Assembly: GCF_023703465.1 (NCBI RefSeq)
Contig: NZ_JAMQGP010000002.1
Span: forward strand, 558,001-622,000
DNA length: 64,000 nucleotides
From: Echinimonas agarilytica
GTDB taxonomy: Bacteria; Pseudomonadota; Gammaproteobacteria; Enterobacterales; Neiellaceae
Direction: 5' to 3'
A program made the translations under genes and the position numbers. Of the stretch, positions 54,469 through 63,438 are shown one piece after another. Position 1 is the stretch's first letter, and each line of letters starts with the position of its first letter. The notes below the pieces were generated by a model. The model ran no database searches and had not been told where the DNA came from. It was given only the letters and a program-made list of their open reading frames with translations.

Positions 54469-56583
54469 ATGTCAACGTTGCGCTTACACCCTTGCGCCAT
54501 TGCTGTGGCTGTTTCTGCTGCTGTATTTACTCAGTTGTCTTATGCGCAAGATGAGCAATCATCTGAATCAGTCGAACGTATTTCGGTATGGAGCACGGCC
54601 ATTAAGGCGTCTTCCATGTATATGAGTGGCGAAGATTTAGCCAATAAGCAAGCCGATCATATCAGCGATCTTTTACGCTCTATTCCTGGTGTGGATGTGG
54701 GCGGTGCGCACTCACTCAACCAACGCATTACCATTCGGAGTATGGACGACAAAGATCTCGATATCTCGATTGATGGTGCCAAGCAAAATACTTACATGTA
54801 CCACCATATGGGGAATCTGCAAATTCATGCTGACATTCTTAAATCGGTCGATATTGATGTGGGAACCAATTCAGTCATTAACGGTGGTTTAGGCGGCTCA
54901 GTAAAATTTGAGACTAAGCAAGCTCGTGAGCTTCTCAACGAAGGGCAGGATTTTGGTGGTCGGGTTCAGTTGTCCGCTGGTGATAACTCCGGTACGAACT
55001 ATTCAGCATCGGGTTATGGTGTATTCAGTGAAAATTTCGACTTCTTAGCATATTACAACCACGTTGACCGTGATAACTACGATGTAGGCGGCGGTAAAAT
55101 CAAAGGCGCTGATGGCCAAGTGATTGATGGCACTGACGGCAAGGTTCGTGGTTTGGAAGGCGAGTTGGATGATGCCTTAATCAAGTTTGGTTGGAACTTA
55201 GCGAGCAATCAACGTATTCAGCTCAGCTATGAAAAATACAAAGATGAAGGTGACTATAGTTATCGTCCCGACATGGGATTAGCAACCGATCAGGCAATTA
55301 CTGATTCGTTGCAAATTCCTTTGTTGTGGCCGACTGAGTTGACCCGCGATACGATCACTCTAAATTACGAATTAACCACCGACGCCACATTGCTAAAAGC
55401 GGCCGTTTATTCGAATACTAGCGAGCTTTGGCGTGACGAAACCGGTTATGCCCAAAATCCTGACTATGCCGCTTGGGCTGGCATCATTACCGGTGAAGCT
55501 AAAAATACAGGTATCAATGCCATTGCTGAGACAGCATTTGACGGCAATATTGAACACGATGTGACATATGGTTTTGACTACGTGAAGCATGAAACTGACT
55601 ATCGTGGAAAATACCCAGCATCCACTGACACATCGGATGAAGAAGCGACCAACTTGGCTTTCTTTGTTCAAGATCGAATCACCCTTAACCAATATTTTGC
55701 TGTGATCCCAGGGCTACGTTACGACCGCTACGATATTGATTCAGTGGTTGTTGACAATGACTTTAATGATACGTCTTTGGCGTTGGCTTTGGAGTATCAA
55801 GCCGCTGATAACTTACTGGTTAAATTAAGTGCAACGGAGCTGTTTAAAGGCCCGGAAATTGGTGAAGTGTTTGTTGGCGCGGGTCTATTTGACACAGCAA
55901 ATCCAGGCATTGATGCAGAAACAGGTGTTAACTACGAATTTTCGTTTGCTTATCGCTCCGAAGCGTTGATCACCGGCACGCTGTCACTTGGCGCGACGGT
56001 CTTTAAAACCGACATTAATGATTACATTTATGATTATGCCACACCGCCTGAAGGCGTTGATGCGCGCTCGTGGAAAGACAACATTGGTGATATGGAGGTC
56101 GACGGTTTTGAAGCGTATGCAACCTATTCACTGGGTGGATTTGACGGGACTGTGACCTTCTCGCGCGCTGAAAGTGAATTAGATGCATTTGATGCCTATG
56201 CCGACTTGGATGGTGCGCGTTTAGATCGTCAACAAGGCGACACTGTCAGTGCCAATATCAACTATTCGTTTGATTCAATTGCTGCATCAGTGTTCTGGGA
56301 AGTGCTTTACGTTGATGATGTAGACCCAGAACTGGATCTCGATGGAGCAACATTAGACAACAGTAAAGATGGCTACACAGTCCATAACGTATCGGCTCGC
56401 TGGGAGCCAGAAACAGTGGAAGGACTGACCATCATTGCGGGTGTTGATAACGTCTTTGACGAGTTTTATGCATCGCAGTCATCACGAACCGGTGTGTCGT
56501 TCCATCCACGTTTTGGTGAGTTATACCTGCAAGACTTTGAACCAGGTAGAAACATCAAAGCAACGGTTTCTTATCAGTTCTAA
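54469..56583 (+). CDS. TonB-dependent receptor (metal/siderophore type), receptor 3
   Basis: A 704-residue outer-membrane receptor with a signal peptide (about 1-26, LSYAQ), a plug domain (about 45-160, LRSIPGVDVGGAHSLNQRITIRSMDD) and a C-terminal beta-barrel ending in phenylalanine (VSYQF). It has the size of siderophore or heme receptors, smaller than the sugar-type receptors here. A Fur box precedes it and three genes for metal-uptake-associated proteins follow, so it is the first gene of an iron- or other metal-responsive operon. The TAA stop overlaps the ATG of the PepSY gene. Confidence 0.93.
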   Translation: MSTLRLHPCAIAVAVSAAVFTQLSYAQDEQSSESVERISVWSTAIKASSMYMSGEDLANKQADHISDLLRSIPGVDVGGAHSLNQRITIRSMDDKDLDISIDGAKQNTYMYHHMGNLQIHADILKSVDIDVGTNSVINGGLGGSVKFETKQARELLNEGQDFGGRVQLSAGDNSGTNYSASGYGVFSENFDFLAYYNHVDRDNYDVGGGKIKGADGQVIDGTDGKVRGLEGELDDALIKFGWNLASNQRIQLSYEKYKDEGDYSYRPDMGLATDQAITDSLQIPLLWPTELTRDTITLNYELTTDATLLKAAVYSNTSELWRDETGYAQNPDYAAWAGIITGEAKNTGINAIAETAFDGNIEHDVTYGFDYVKHETDYRGKYPASTDTSDEEATNLAFFVQDRITLNQYFAVIPGLRYDRYDIDSVVVDNDFNDTSLALALEYQAADNLLVKLSATELFKGPEIGEVFVGAGLFDTANPGIDAETGVNYEFSFAYRSEALITGTLSLGATVFKTDINDYIYDYATPPEGVDARSWKDNIGDMEVDGFEAYATYSLGGFDGTVTFSRAESELDAFDAYADLDGARLDRQQGDTVSANINYSFDSIAASVFWEVLYVDDVDPELDLDGATLDNSKDGYTVHNVSARWEPETVEGLTIIAGVDNVFDEFYASQSSRTGVSFHPRFGELYLQDFEPGRNIKATVSYQF

Positions 56584-57257
56584 TGCGTAAGAGCATTGAT
56601 AAGCAGAGGGTTGCCGGGCGTTCGGCAGCCTTAAATCGCCGCCGCAATAAGCGCTTTGCTTCACCGAAAGCAAAGCGCTTGTTCAGTATTTGCCGATGGC
56701 TACATGTGTATGTGTCGTGCTTGTTACTGGGCTTGTTGGTGTTTTTTTCGATCACTGGGCTCACGCTGAATCATGTCAGCTGGTTGCCTTCACCCAACGT
56801 GAACTTGAGCCAATTGCCTTGGCCTGACGCTCAAGTTGTGCCTGAGACAGACGATATTCCCGTCAAAAAATTTCAGTCGTACATTGAACAACGCACGGGC
56901 TTAGTTGCGCCGCGAAGTGTTGACGTGGATTTGGATTTCGGCGAACTCACTTATGATTACTCGCTGCCGTCTGGTTATGCGTTTGTGACCGTTCAATTGT
57001 CTGAACAAACCATTGAAATTGAACACCAAAGTGGTGGGTTCGTGTCACTGATGAACGATTTGCATAAAGGCCGACATAGCGGTGTTTTATGGGGGTGGTT
57101 GATTGACATATCCGCGGCGCTAATGGCTCTTTTTGGGCTTACCGGCATGGTGATTCTGTTTCAGAACTCAAAGTATCGACAGCAGGGTGTTTGGTTGCTT
57201 GTTTTGGGAGTTGCGACTCCGGTGATTTTATATTTATTGACAGTGCCGCGTTTATAG
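56583..57257 (+). CDS. PepSY-associated transmembrane protein
   Basis: A 224-residue inner-membrane protein with the PepSY_TM pattern: a basic N-terminus, a first helix (about 40-62) with RWLHVYVSCLLLGLLVFFSITGLTLNH, a periplasmic segment (about 65-155), a LHKGRHSGVLWGWLIDISAALMALFGLTG helix region and a final helix (about 200-222). The family is often found next to TonB receptors and is proposed to reduce iron siderophores. Its start overlaps the receptor stop (TAATG), which indicates translational coupling. No heme-binding CxxCH is present. Confidence 0.9.
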   Translation: MRKSIDKQRVAGRSAALNRRRNKRFASPKAKRLFSICRWLHVYVSCLLLGLLVFFSITGLTLNHVSWLPSPNVNLSQLPWPDAQVVPETDDIPVKKFQSYIEQRTGLVAPRSVDVDLDFGELTYDYSLPSGYAFVTVQLSEQTIEIEHQSGGFVSLMNDLHKGRHSGVLWGWLIDISAALMALFGLTGMVILFQNSKYRQQGVWLLVLGVATPVILYLLTVPRL

Positions 57258-57273
57258 CGGTTAAGGACCTTGA

Positions 57274-57762
57274 GTGAAACAGTACATGTTACTTGTGATT
57301 GCCATGATGTTTTCGTTGGGCATTCAGGCACAAACAATCGAAGTTTCAGTAGAAATACCCAACATTGATGCATCGCCTTATCACCGACCCTATGTGGCTA
57401 TATGGGTGGAAACTCCACAACGAAAAGGCGTGCATACATTGGCATTTTGGGCTGAACAAAAAGACTGGTTTAAAGATCTTCGTCAGTGGTGGCGCAAGAT
57501 TGGGCGCAGTCAAACCCCTTCATACGATGCAGCAACTGGCGCTACACGCAAACCGGGCACCTATCAATTGAAGTGGGATGGCTTGCTGTCCAGTGGTCAA
57601 TCGATCGAACCGGGCTCTTATGTCATGCATATAGAGTCTGTGCGAGAACAAGGAAGCCGAGAATACCTTCGTCAGTCGTTTGTCGTTGGTGAAACCCAAC
57701 CTCAACATTACGAGTTGAACGGTCAGACTGAACTCGGAAACATTGTTATTTCAATTCATTAG
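57274..57762 (+). CDS. DUF2271 domain protein
   Basis: A 162-residue exported protein starting with GTG after AAGGA. The signal peptide spans about residues 1-20 (IQAQ). The mature domain resembles DUF2271, a FlgD-like beta-sandwich, with PYVAIWVE, TLAFWAEQKDW and a GTYQLKWDGLLSSGQSIEPG segment. DUF2271 genes commonly sit in TonB receptor-PepSY-DUF4198 operons; the role in metal uptake is inferred from this context. It is separated from the PepSY gene by 16 bases and from the next gene by 10. Confidence 0.9.
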   Translation: MKQYMLLVIAMMFSLGIQAQTIEVSVEIPNIDASPYHRPYVAIWVETPQRKGVHTLAFWAEQKDWFKDLRQWWRKIGRSQTPSYDAATGATRKPGTYQLKWDGLLSSGQSIEPGSYVMHIESVREQGSREYLRQSFVVGETQPQHYELNGQTELGNIVISIH

Positions 57763-57772
57763 GATTCATAAA

Positions 57773-58639
57773 ATGCACTCTATTAAATACATGATGCGCG
57801 CAGCGGCAGGCTTACTTTGTTCTGCAGCCCTAGTTTCAACGGTAACGGCGCATGAGCGCTTTGTTGTGCCCACACATACATTGCTGTCAGGAGATGCTCC
57901 ACAATCAGTCAATGTTGTTGGTAGTATCTCGAACGATATTTTTCACCCAGACAAACCTCTAGGTGATACCAGTAATGGCGACCATGTACCTCGGTTGAAA
58001 GCCTTGTTTGAGATGCTGGACTATTGGGTGGTTCAACCCGATGGTAGAGTAACAGACACTACCCGTTGGGAGGCCTTCTCTCGACTCTCGGTGGCCGATG
58101 TTGAACTGCTCAAATCGGGAACCCACAGGGTTAGTTTAAGCCAGCCGGAAACGCGTATGACGACGTTTGTGAAGGCCGATGGTACCCCTTCAAGAGTGTT
58201 TGGCGATAAACCAGAGATACCTGAAGGCGCAACCGACATCGTGCGTCGAGAATCTCAATCGAGAGTTGAAACTTTTGTGACTCTGAACGAGCCAACCACT
58301 GGCGCAGTTAAGCCTATGGGAATTGGTATTGAGATCGGTGGCGAACAACATCCAAATGATTTGTTTGTGGGGGAAACCGCGACGTTTCAATTGTTCTTTG
58401 AAGGGAAACCATTGGTTGGGGAGGCTAAAGCCACACTTATCAAAGGAGGCACTCGTCATCGTAATGACCGTAACGAACAAGTACTTGTGGTTGGTAAAGA
58501 CGGCTCATTTAGCTTTACAGCGACGGAAGCGGGCTTCTATTTCTTGAATCTCACCACTCAAATCGATGTGACGCAGCCTGCAGATGTGGATGTGAAGCAC
58601 GCAACGCTATATTTGACGTTGGAAGTCTTTCCTCAATAA
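57773..58639 (+). CDS. DUF4198 domain protein (NikM-like)
   Basis: A 288-residue exported protein of the DUF4198 family. The signal peptide covers about residues 1-26 (TVTA), followed directly by HERFVVP, whose N-terminal histidine is a typical metal-ligand position in this family. Beta-rich mature domain with ATFQLFFEGKPLVGEAKATL. The ATG at 57773 is chosen because AGGA lies 9 bases upstream; an ATG at 57743 would begin inside the DUF2271 gene. It ends the Fur-boxed operon and probably handles a metal in the periplasm; iron is likeliest from the Fur box, nickel or cobalt cannot be excluded. Confidence 0.9.
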   Translation: MHSIKYMMRAAAGLLCSAALVSTVTAHERFVVPTHTLLSGDAPQSVNVVGSISNDIFHPDKPLGDTSNGDHVPRLKALFEMLDYWVVQPDGRVTDTTRWEAFSRLSVADVELLKSGTHRVSLSQPETRMTTFVKADGTPSRVFGDKPEIPEGATDIVRRESQSRVETFVTLNEPTTGAVKPMGIGIEIGGEQHPNDLFVGETATFQLFFEGKPLVGEAKATLIKGGTRHRNDRNEQVLVVGKDGSFSFTATEAGFYFLNLTTQIDVTQPADVDVKHATLYLTLEVFPQ

Positions 58640-58675
58640 ATTTTTCGCTTCACGTGACTGACGTGTTACCCATCA

Positions 58676-58705
58676 AAAAGGCCGCTCTATAGAGCGGCCT
58701 TTTTG
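58676..58705. terminator. Bidirectional terminator between DUF4198 and purC
   Basis: AAAAAGGCCGCTCTATAGAGCGGCCTTTTT, a perfect hairpin with A- and T-runs, sits between two convergent genes and can end transcription from both sides. Confidence 0.93.
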
Positions 58706-58727
58706 GTGTTTTGATCTGATGTGGAAC

Positions 58728-59831
58728 TTAGTCGATGAGTTGATATTCATTGCGTAATACATCGATAATTTCAGCTTTTGGATTCTCAGAGATATCCAAT
58801 GGCTGACCGATAATCTTTTCAGCGATGCCGACATAAGTTTGTGAAATACTCATGAGCACTTCGCTCGGAAGGGCGTTGTCTCGGGCCAACGCTTCTCGCT
58901 CATCCATCCGATCTTTGTTGAGCAGAATATCGGGGTCAGGGAAGTTATTGAGCAGCCACTGGCGGAAGCCTTCTTTTGATTTTTCAACAATATTACCTTG
59001 GCGATATTGTTCGCCATCCCAAATGCGGGAGGAATCTGGTGTACCTACTTCATCCATATAAATCAGCTTTTCTTGGCCACTCGCATCATGCACATAACCA
59101 AATTCAAATTTGGTATCTACAAACACCTGGTCGTTGGCTGCAAGTGCTTCACTAATCACACCAAAGCCTTCTTTTAACAGGCGTTCGTATTGTGCAATAT
59201 CCGATGCCTGAGAGAAGTTAAAAGCGCTGAAATTGGTTTCAATATCTTGACGGCTGATGTTCACATCATCAACTTCTGCTACGTTGGGAATGCCCTTTAG
59301 AACGCCTTTGGTTGAAGGTGTGATCAGTACATCATCGAGTTTTTGATCTTTAGTTAATCCATCGGGCAATTGAATACCGCAAAAGCTGCGTTCCCCTTTG
59401 GAATAAGAGCGCCACATTGAACCGGTAATGTACTGACGGCAAATCGCCTCGATCATGACGGGTTTTGCTTTTTGCACAATCCAAACAAATGGATGAGGGA
59501 TGTCCAAAATATGGCTGTCGGCAAGACCATTGTCTTTAAACAGCTGAAACCAATGATTTGAAATGGCATTGAGAGCAGCGCCTTTGCCGGGCACTCCTTT
59601 TAATCCGCCTTCGCCATGCCAGATGCAATCAAATGCTGAAATTCGATCACTAATAACCATGATGGCCAAGGGCGCATCGGGCGCTACGTCGTAGCCTTTT
59701 TGTTGTATTAAACGACGACTGTCGGCTTCGGTTAGCCAATACACCGAACGGACTTTGCCACTGTGAACAGGGCGTTCGGTACGAATTGGAAGGTCATTAT
59801 TTACGGCTAGAACTTTGTCAGCGAGGCTCAT
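58728..59831 (-). CDS. purC: Phosphoribosylaminoimidazole-succinocarboxamide synthase (long form)
   Basis: A 367-residue SAICAR synthase, converting CAIR and aspartate with ATP into SAICAR in purine synthesis. The [14 protein letters not shown] strand near residue 24 is the ATP-binding segment, and later [15 protein letters not shown] and [10 protein letters not shown] are conserved. It is the longer type found in Vibrio and Alteromonadales rather than the 237-residue E. coli type. AAGGA precedes the ATG. It is monocistronic; upstream no recognisable PurR box was found. Confidence 0.95.
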   Translation of the reverse strand: MSLADKVLAVNNDLPIRTERPVHSGKVRSVYWLTEADSRRLIQQKGYDVAPDAPLAIMVISDRISAFDCIWHGEGGLKGVPGKGAALNAISNHWFQLFKDNGLADSHILDIPHPFVWIVQKAKPVMIEAICRQYITGSMWRSYSKGERSFCGIQLPDGLTKDQKLDDVLITPSTKGVLKGIPNVAEVDDVNISRQDIETNFSAFNFSQASDIAQYERLLKEGFGVISEALAANDQVFVDTKFEFGYVHDASGQEKLIYMDEVGTPDSSRIWDGEQYRQGNIVEKSKEGFRQWLLNNFPDPDILLNKDRMDEREALARDNALPSEVLMSISQTYVGIAEKIIGQPLDISENPKAEIIDVLRNEYQLID

Positions 59832-60141
59832 CTCAAATGGTCCTTAAATCAAACTCAGGTAACAAACATTTTGATTCTTAGGTGTTGCTACCGTGCAAGT
59901 GATCTGATGGTGGTCGGTTCCATCAAATGAATGGCGCGAATGATACCAGAAATATAGCGCTGCGCCATGCTATACGCGCCTGTAGCGATGCTTTTATAAA
60001 AGCTGGTTGACAGGGTTTTGAGTGCCGCAGTGGTTCAAGCGCACAGCGTACTCTTCATTAATAACCAATGTATTATGGTTTTTTTGCGTTCTTTTAGTTG
60101 CCAACTAAGCTGATTTAAACACAAAGCTAGGATGGCAAACT
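59832..60141. other. Divergent intergenic region, purC / TANGO2-like
   Basis: These 310 bases carry no gene that I recognise. They must include both promoters. No palindromic operator or RNA element stood out. Confidence 0.5.
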
Positions 60142-60903
60142 ATGTGCACAATGACTTGGAACATAGAGCAGGGAAGTTACCATGTTTTTTTCAATCGAGA
60201 TGAATTTAAAACGCGAAGTAAAGCTATTCCCCCTAAGCAATACTCTGTAGATGGCATGCAGGTGATCATGCCTTTGGATCCGGACGGTGGGGGCACTTGG
60301 TTTGCGGTAAATCATTTTGGCTGTACGTTTGCTTTGTTGAATTATTATCAAGGAAACCTACCCAAAGGCGATTTGGTGAGTCGCGGAAGTATTGTTAAAC
60401 ATTGCGTGGGTTTTTCAGCGTTCTGCGAGGTATACCGTTACTTGCAGAGTGCCAACCTCCATCATTTTGCGCCTTTTTCTTTCGTATGTTTTATGCCCGA
60501 GGGACAAAAGGGGTGGAGTGTTCGGCTCTTTCAGTGGGATGGAGTGGCTCTATCAATATACACGCCTAGGCCACCGATATCGTCGTGTGCATTTGATATT
60601 GAACAGGTCATCGAGGCCAGAAAGCTCGCTTTTGAGCAGATGATTCGCGCTTTGCCGGAAGGGGTCAACACTTCGCTCGATTTTGCGCAGTTGCATCAAA
60701 GCCATCATGCTCACGCTCCTACCTTATCCTATTGCTTACATCGTCATGACTCCGAAACGGTAAGCTTCACGCAGCTGACCGTGGATCACCTTGCGATTCA
60801 CCTGAGCTATTGCGATGGCCCACCGTGCCAAACCACTATGTCTGAACGAGTCTCGATGATGCGTTCAATGCCGCCAGAGCATCATTTAGATCGAGCGGTG
60901 TAA
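60142..60903 (+). CDS. NRDE/TANGO2 family protein
   Basis: A 253-residue protein with the N-terminal Met-Cys-Thr start and FFNRDE motif (residues 16-21) of the NRDE/TANGO2 family. The NRDE motif and GGGTWFAVN (53-61) mark the fold, which resembles an N-terminal nucleophile hydrolase with Cys2 as a possible nucleophile. Human TANGO2 is linked to heme/lipid metabolism; bacterial members are uncharacterised. AGGA precedes the ATG. It converges on the CadC-like gene, with 22 bases between stops. Confidence 0.88.
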   Translation: MCTMTWNIEQGSYHVFFNRDEFKTRSKAIPPKQYSVDGMQVIMPLDPDGGGTWFAVNHFGCTFALLNYYQGNLPKGDLVSRGSIVKHCVGFSAFCEVYRYLQSANLHHFAPFSFVCFMPEGQKGWSVRLFQWDGVALSIYTPRPPISSCAFDIEQVIEARKLAFEQMIRALPEGVNTSLDFAQLHQSHHAHAPTLSYCLHRHDSETVSFTQLTVDHLAIHLSYCDGPPCQTTMSERVSMMRSMPPEHHLDRAV

Positions 60904-60925
60904 TCCAATTTGTGTATGGTTTCGG

Positions 60926-62956
60926 CTACTTAATTTGTTGCATCTGTACGTGTCGCTTTTCGGGCAAGCTGTCTTCATACAACGTGTCGAATGTATTCGA
61001 GATGGAGGTCACCTTTCCGCGATAGGAGTTTCTTTCCTTAAATATTGAACGCTCGCCGCTAATAATATTGTATTGCCAGATAACATTCCTAATTCCGCGC
61101 TCTTGTATAAAGTAAAATATATGAGTTGCATTTGAGCCCAAGATCCGAAAGTTTTCAACTTCCTTGGAAATTTCTAGATCTGTGCCGTTTTCATGATAGA
61201 GGTTGAGCGTTCTGTGGTATTTATCGGTGTAATAGAGACGGCCATTCGATGCTGTAATGTCAGTAATGTTCTTGATATCAAGATTGGTCTTTGTGGAATC
61301 CTTGATATTAATTTTCCATACTTTGTGCTTGGGCTTGTTGTGGTTGATGTAAAAGAATTCTCGGTTGTCTTCAGAAAAGCCAATGGGTCGAACGTATAAT
61401 TCATCAGTGACCAGCGATTTACTGTTTTTCATGATGACTGAGTAAGTGTAAATATCGTTATTTTTCTTATAGCTGATCCATTCATCATCATTGGACCAAA
61501 CAATTTCTCCTAAATCATATTCAGTATTGTAGTGTGTGGCCTGCCGGCTTTGGCCATGTTGATGAATCCAAAGTTGCGGGATACCTGAACGATCTGATAT
61601 GAAGGCGATTGCTTGTCCGTCATGACTGTATTGAGCCGATGTGTTCCGGCCAGCACCTCCGATGATTTTTTCTGAGCAACATGATGAATGCTTCTGCTCC
61701 CAAACCTCGGGTAGCTCTTGGTAGTTGACTGCGTATAGCGTTTGGTCATCAAAAGATGAACTGAGTGAGTCTATTTGGCCTTGATAAGGGTAAAAAATAG
61801 CGGTGACGTTGCCATCAAGAGAAAGTTTTTTAGCACCGTGGTTAGTCATATATATCACACTGTTTTGGTGACGCATCCATGTAATGTTGTTCACCAAATC
61901 TGCGGTCGTGATGGTGTGTATGTTTTGTTTTTTTCGAGTGTCATACAGTCGAACATGACTTTGACCCATATCTCTTTGAGTAAGGGCTAGAATGCCATTC
62001 TTTATCTTTGCTGATTTTACATATTCATGTGGTGAAAGAGAAGAGATGATGCCATCATCAATACTGATGTTAATGACTTTGTGGTTGTAGTCATCTCGGG
62101 GCGTACGAATGCCTATTACATTGCTTTCGTCTGCAAATGAAGCATCAACGTAACGGTGGTCTGCGTCGACTAGCACCTCATTCACGTGGCTGACCGTTTT
62201 ATCATCTAAATTAATATCAAAGACATTGATATAAGTTTCAGGGTAATACCACATGACCAACAATTGATCACCGCTTGGTGACCAGTCAACGGCCATAGCA
62301 CCATAGGATTTGGGGATGTTAAAAATAACCCACCGCTCAGATTCTCTGTCTCCTATCGATAACTCATAGCCAATCTCTTTCTTTTCAATGTATGCATTAA
62401 TGTCACGTTTAGGATGAGCCGATACATAATAATCAGATTGATCCGCTGGAGTGATGATCTCAGGCACAGGTTGACTGAGTGATTGTGAAGACAACAGATA
62501 GAAAAGGGCGCACAACACTAATCCAATAGTAACGATGCATGATATTTGTATAATTCTCTTTTTCTTTTCTTCTTTTGCAAGGTATACAGGCTTAACTCGA
62601 AGTTGGTACCCTTTTTTGGAAAAGGTAGATATGTAATTCTTATCTTCAGTACACTTTTTAAATACGCTTCTTAATATAGATATGCACCGTTGTGCAGAAA
62701 TAGGAGTAACAACCGTATTTGCCCATAGCTTTTCTAACAATTCCTCTGTTGCAATAATTCTATCGCTATTTTCAGCCAAATAAACCAGGACCTGCATTAC
62801 TTTAGGTTCAATTTTCTCAACCGTATTGTTGTATATTACTTCATCATTACTTGGAATAATTAAGAAGCCGTTCAATTTAAATGCTTGTTCTTCTGAGGAT
62901 GAGGTCATTCTTTCGATCCCGTCGGTACTTTCCCTACCTAAAATTAGAGCTGACAT
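60926..62956 (-). CDS. CadC-like membrane transcriptional regulator with beta-propeller
   Basis: A 676-residue one-component regulator. An N-terminal OmpR-type winged helix (about 25-120, EPKVMQVLVYLAENSDRIIATEELLEKLW and FSKKGYQLRV) is followed by a transmembrane helix (about 135-160) and a large periplasmic TolB-like beta-propeller (about 200-650, repeated SxDGxxIAF motifs). The layout is that of ToxR/CadC-type sensors. A perfect inverted repeat covers the first codons (62946-62974). A later in-frame ATG (62908) is an alternative start. It is divergent from the fourth TonB receptor, a probable target. Ligand unknown. Confidence 0.9.
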   Translation of the reverse strand: MSALILGRESTDGIERMTSSSEEQAFKLNGFLIIPSNDEVIYNNTVEKIEPKVMQVLVYLAENSDRIIATEELLEKLWANTVVTPISAQRCISILRSVFKKCTEDKNYISTFSKKGYQLRVKPVYLAKEEKKKRIIQISCIVTIGLVLCALFYLLSSQSLSQPVPEIITPADQSDYYVSAHPKRDINAYIEKKEIGYELSIGDRESERWVIFNIPKSYGAMAVDWSPSGDQLLVMWYYPETYINVFDINLDDKTVSHVNEVLVDADHRYVDASFADESNVIGIRTPRDDYNHKVINISIDDGIISSLSPHEYVKSAKIKNGILALTQRDMGQSHVRLYDTRKKQNIHTITTADLVNNITWMRHQNSVIYMTNHGAKKLSLDGNVTAIFYPYQGQIDSLSSSFDDQTLYAVNYQELPEVWEQKHSSCCSEKIIGGAGRNTSAQYSHDGQAIAFISDRSGIPQLWIHQHGQSRQATHYNTEYDLGEIVWSNDDEWISYKKNNDIYTYSVIMKNSKSLVTDELYVRPIGFSEDNREFFYINHNKPKHKVWKINIKDSTKTNLDIKNITDITASNGRLYYTDKYHRTLNLYHENGTDLEISKEVENFRILGSNATHIFYFIQERGIRNVIWQYNIISGERSIFKERNSYRGKVTSISNTFDTLYEDSLPEKRHVQMQQIK

Positions 62957-62974
62957 TTTTCATATGTCAGCTCT
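62946..62974. promoter_or_regulatory. Perfect inverted repeat at the CadC-like start codon
   Basis: AGAGCTGACAT and ATGTCAGCTCT are perfect 11-bp arms separated by seven bases. The upstream-start ATG of the CadC-like gene is the first codon of one arm on the minus strand. It could be an autoregulatory operator or an mRNA hairpin that hides the start. Confidence 0.65.
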
Positions 62975-63438
62975 TAGGAAGGTTTTAAGCGTTTTCAGCA
63001 GGCTTTCAGTTCAAATAAATTTTATTTTCTAGATTGACTAATTTTTGATGTTCAATTTTTAGCATCTTTTCTTGAACTTCTTATATTGGTTTTTCGCTCA
63101 TTTTTCTGATGCTCTGCTCCATATTAACCCCCTAATGCTATCTTGGGTTGGGTAGGAATATCTTTCATTTCTCATGGATTAATGAGCTTTTTTGGGGGCT
63201 TTAAAGGGTTTGGTTTTTCTGATGGTTGGCTTTTTTAACACTATTCCAAACTTCTCGTAATAACTGGTTTTGTGCATTAAACTCTATTTAATCAATAGGT
63301 TAAAAAAGTCATAAAATAAAATGGGAGCCTTAAGTTTTTTTACTTTTTTTACAAATCGAACAGCTTCACATTGGAAGGATCCCCTAGTGTGTGTAATGGC
63401 GCCAATATTTGCACTAACTAGACACACAAAGGAAGCAT
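62975..63438. other. Divergent intergenic region, CadC-like / TonB receptor 4
   Basis: About 460 AT-rich bases without a recognised gene. They must contain both promoters. Runs of T near 63080-63120 and 63320-63360 are notable, but no terminator or RNA element is clear. A short minus-strand frame overlapping the receptor start is taken as fortuitous. Confidence 0.5.
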
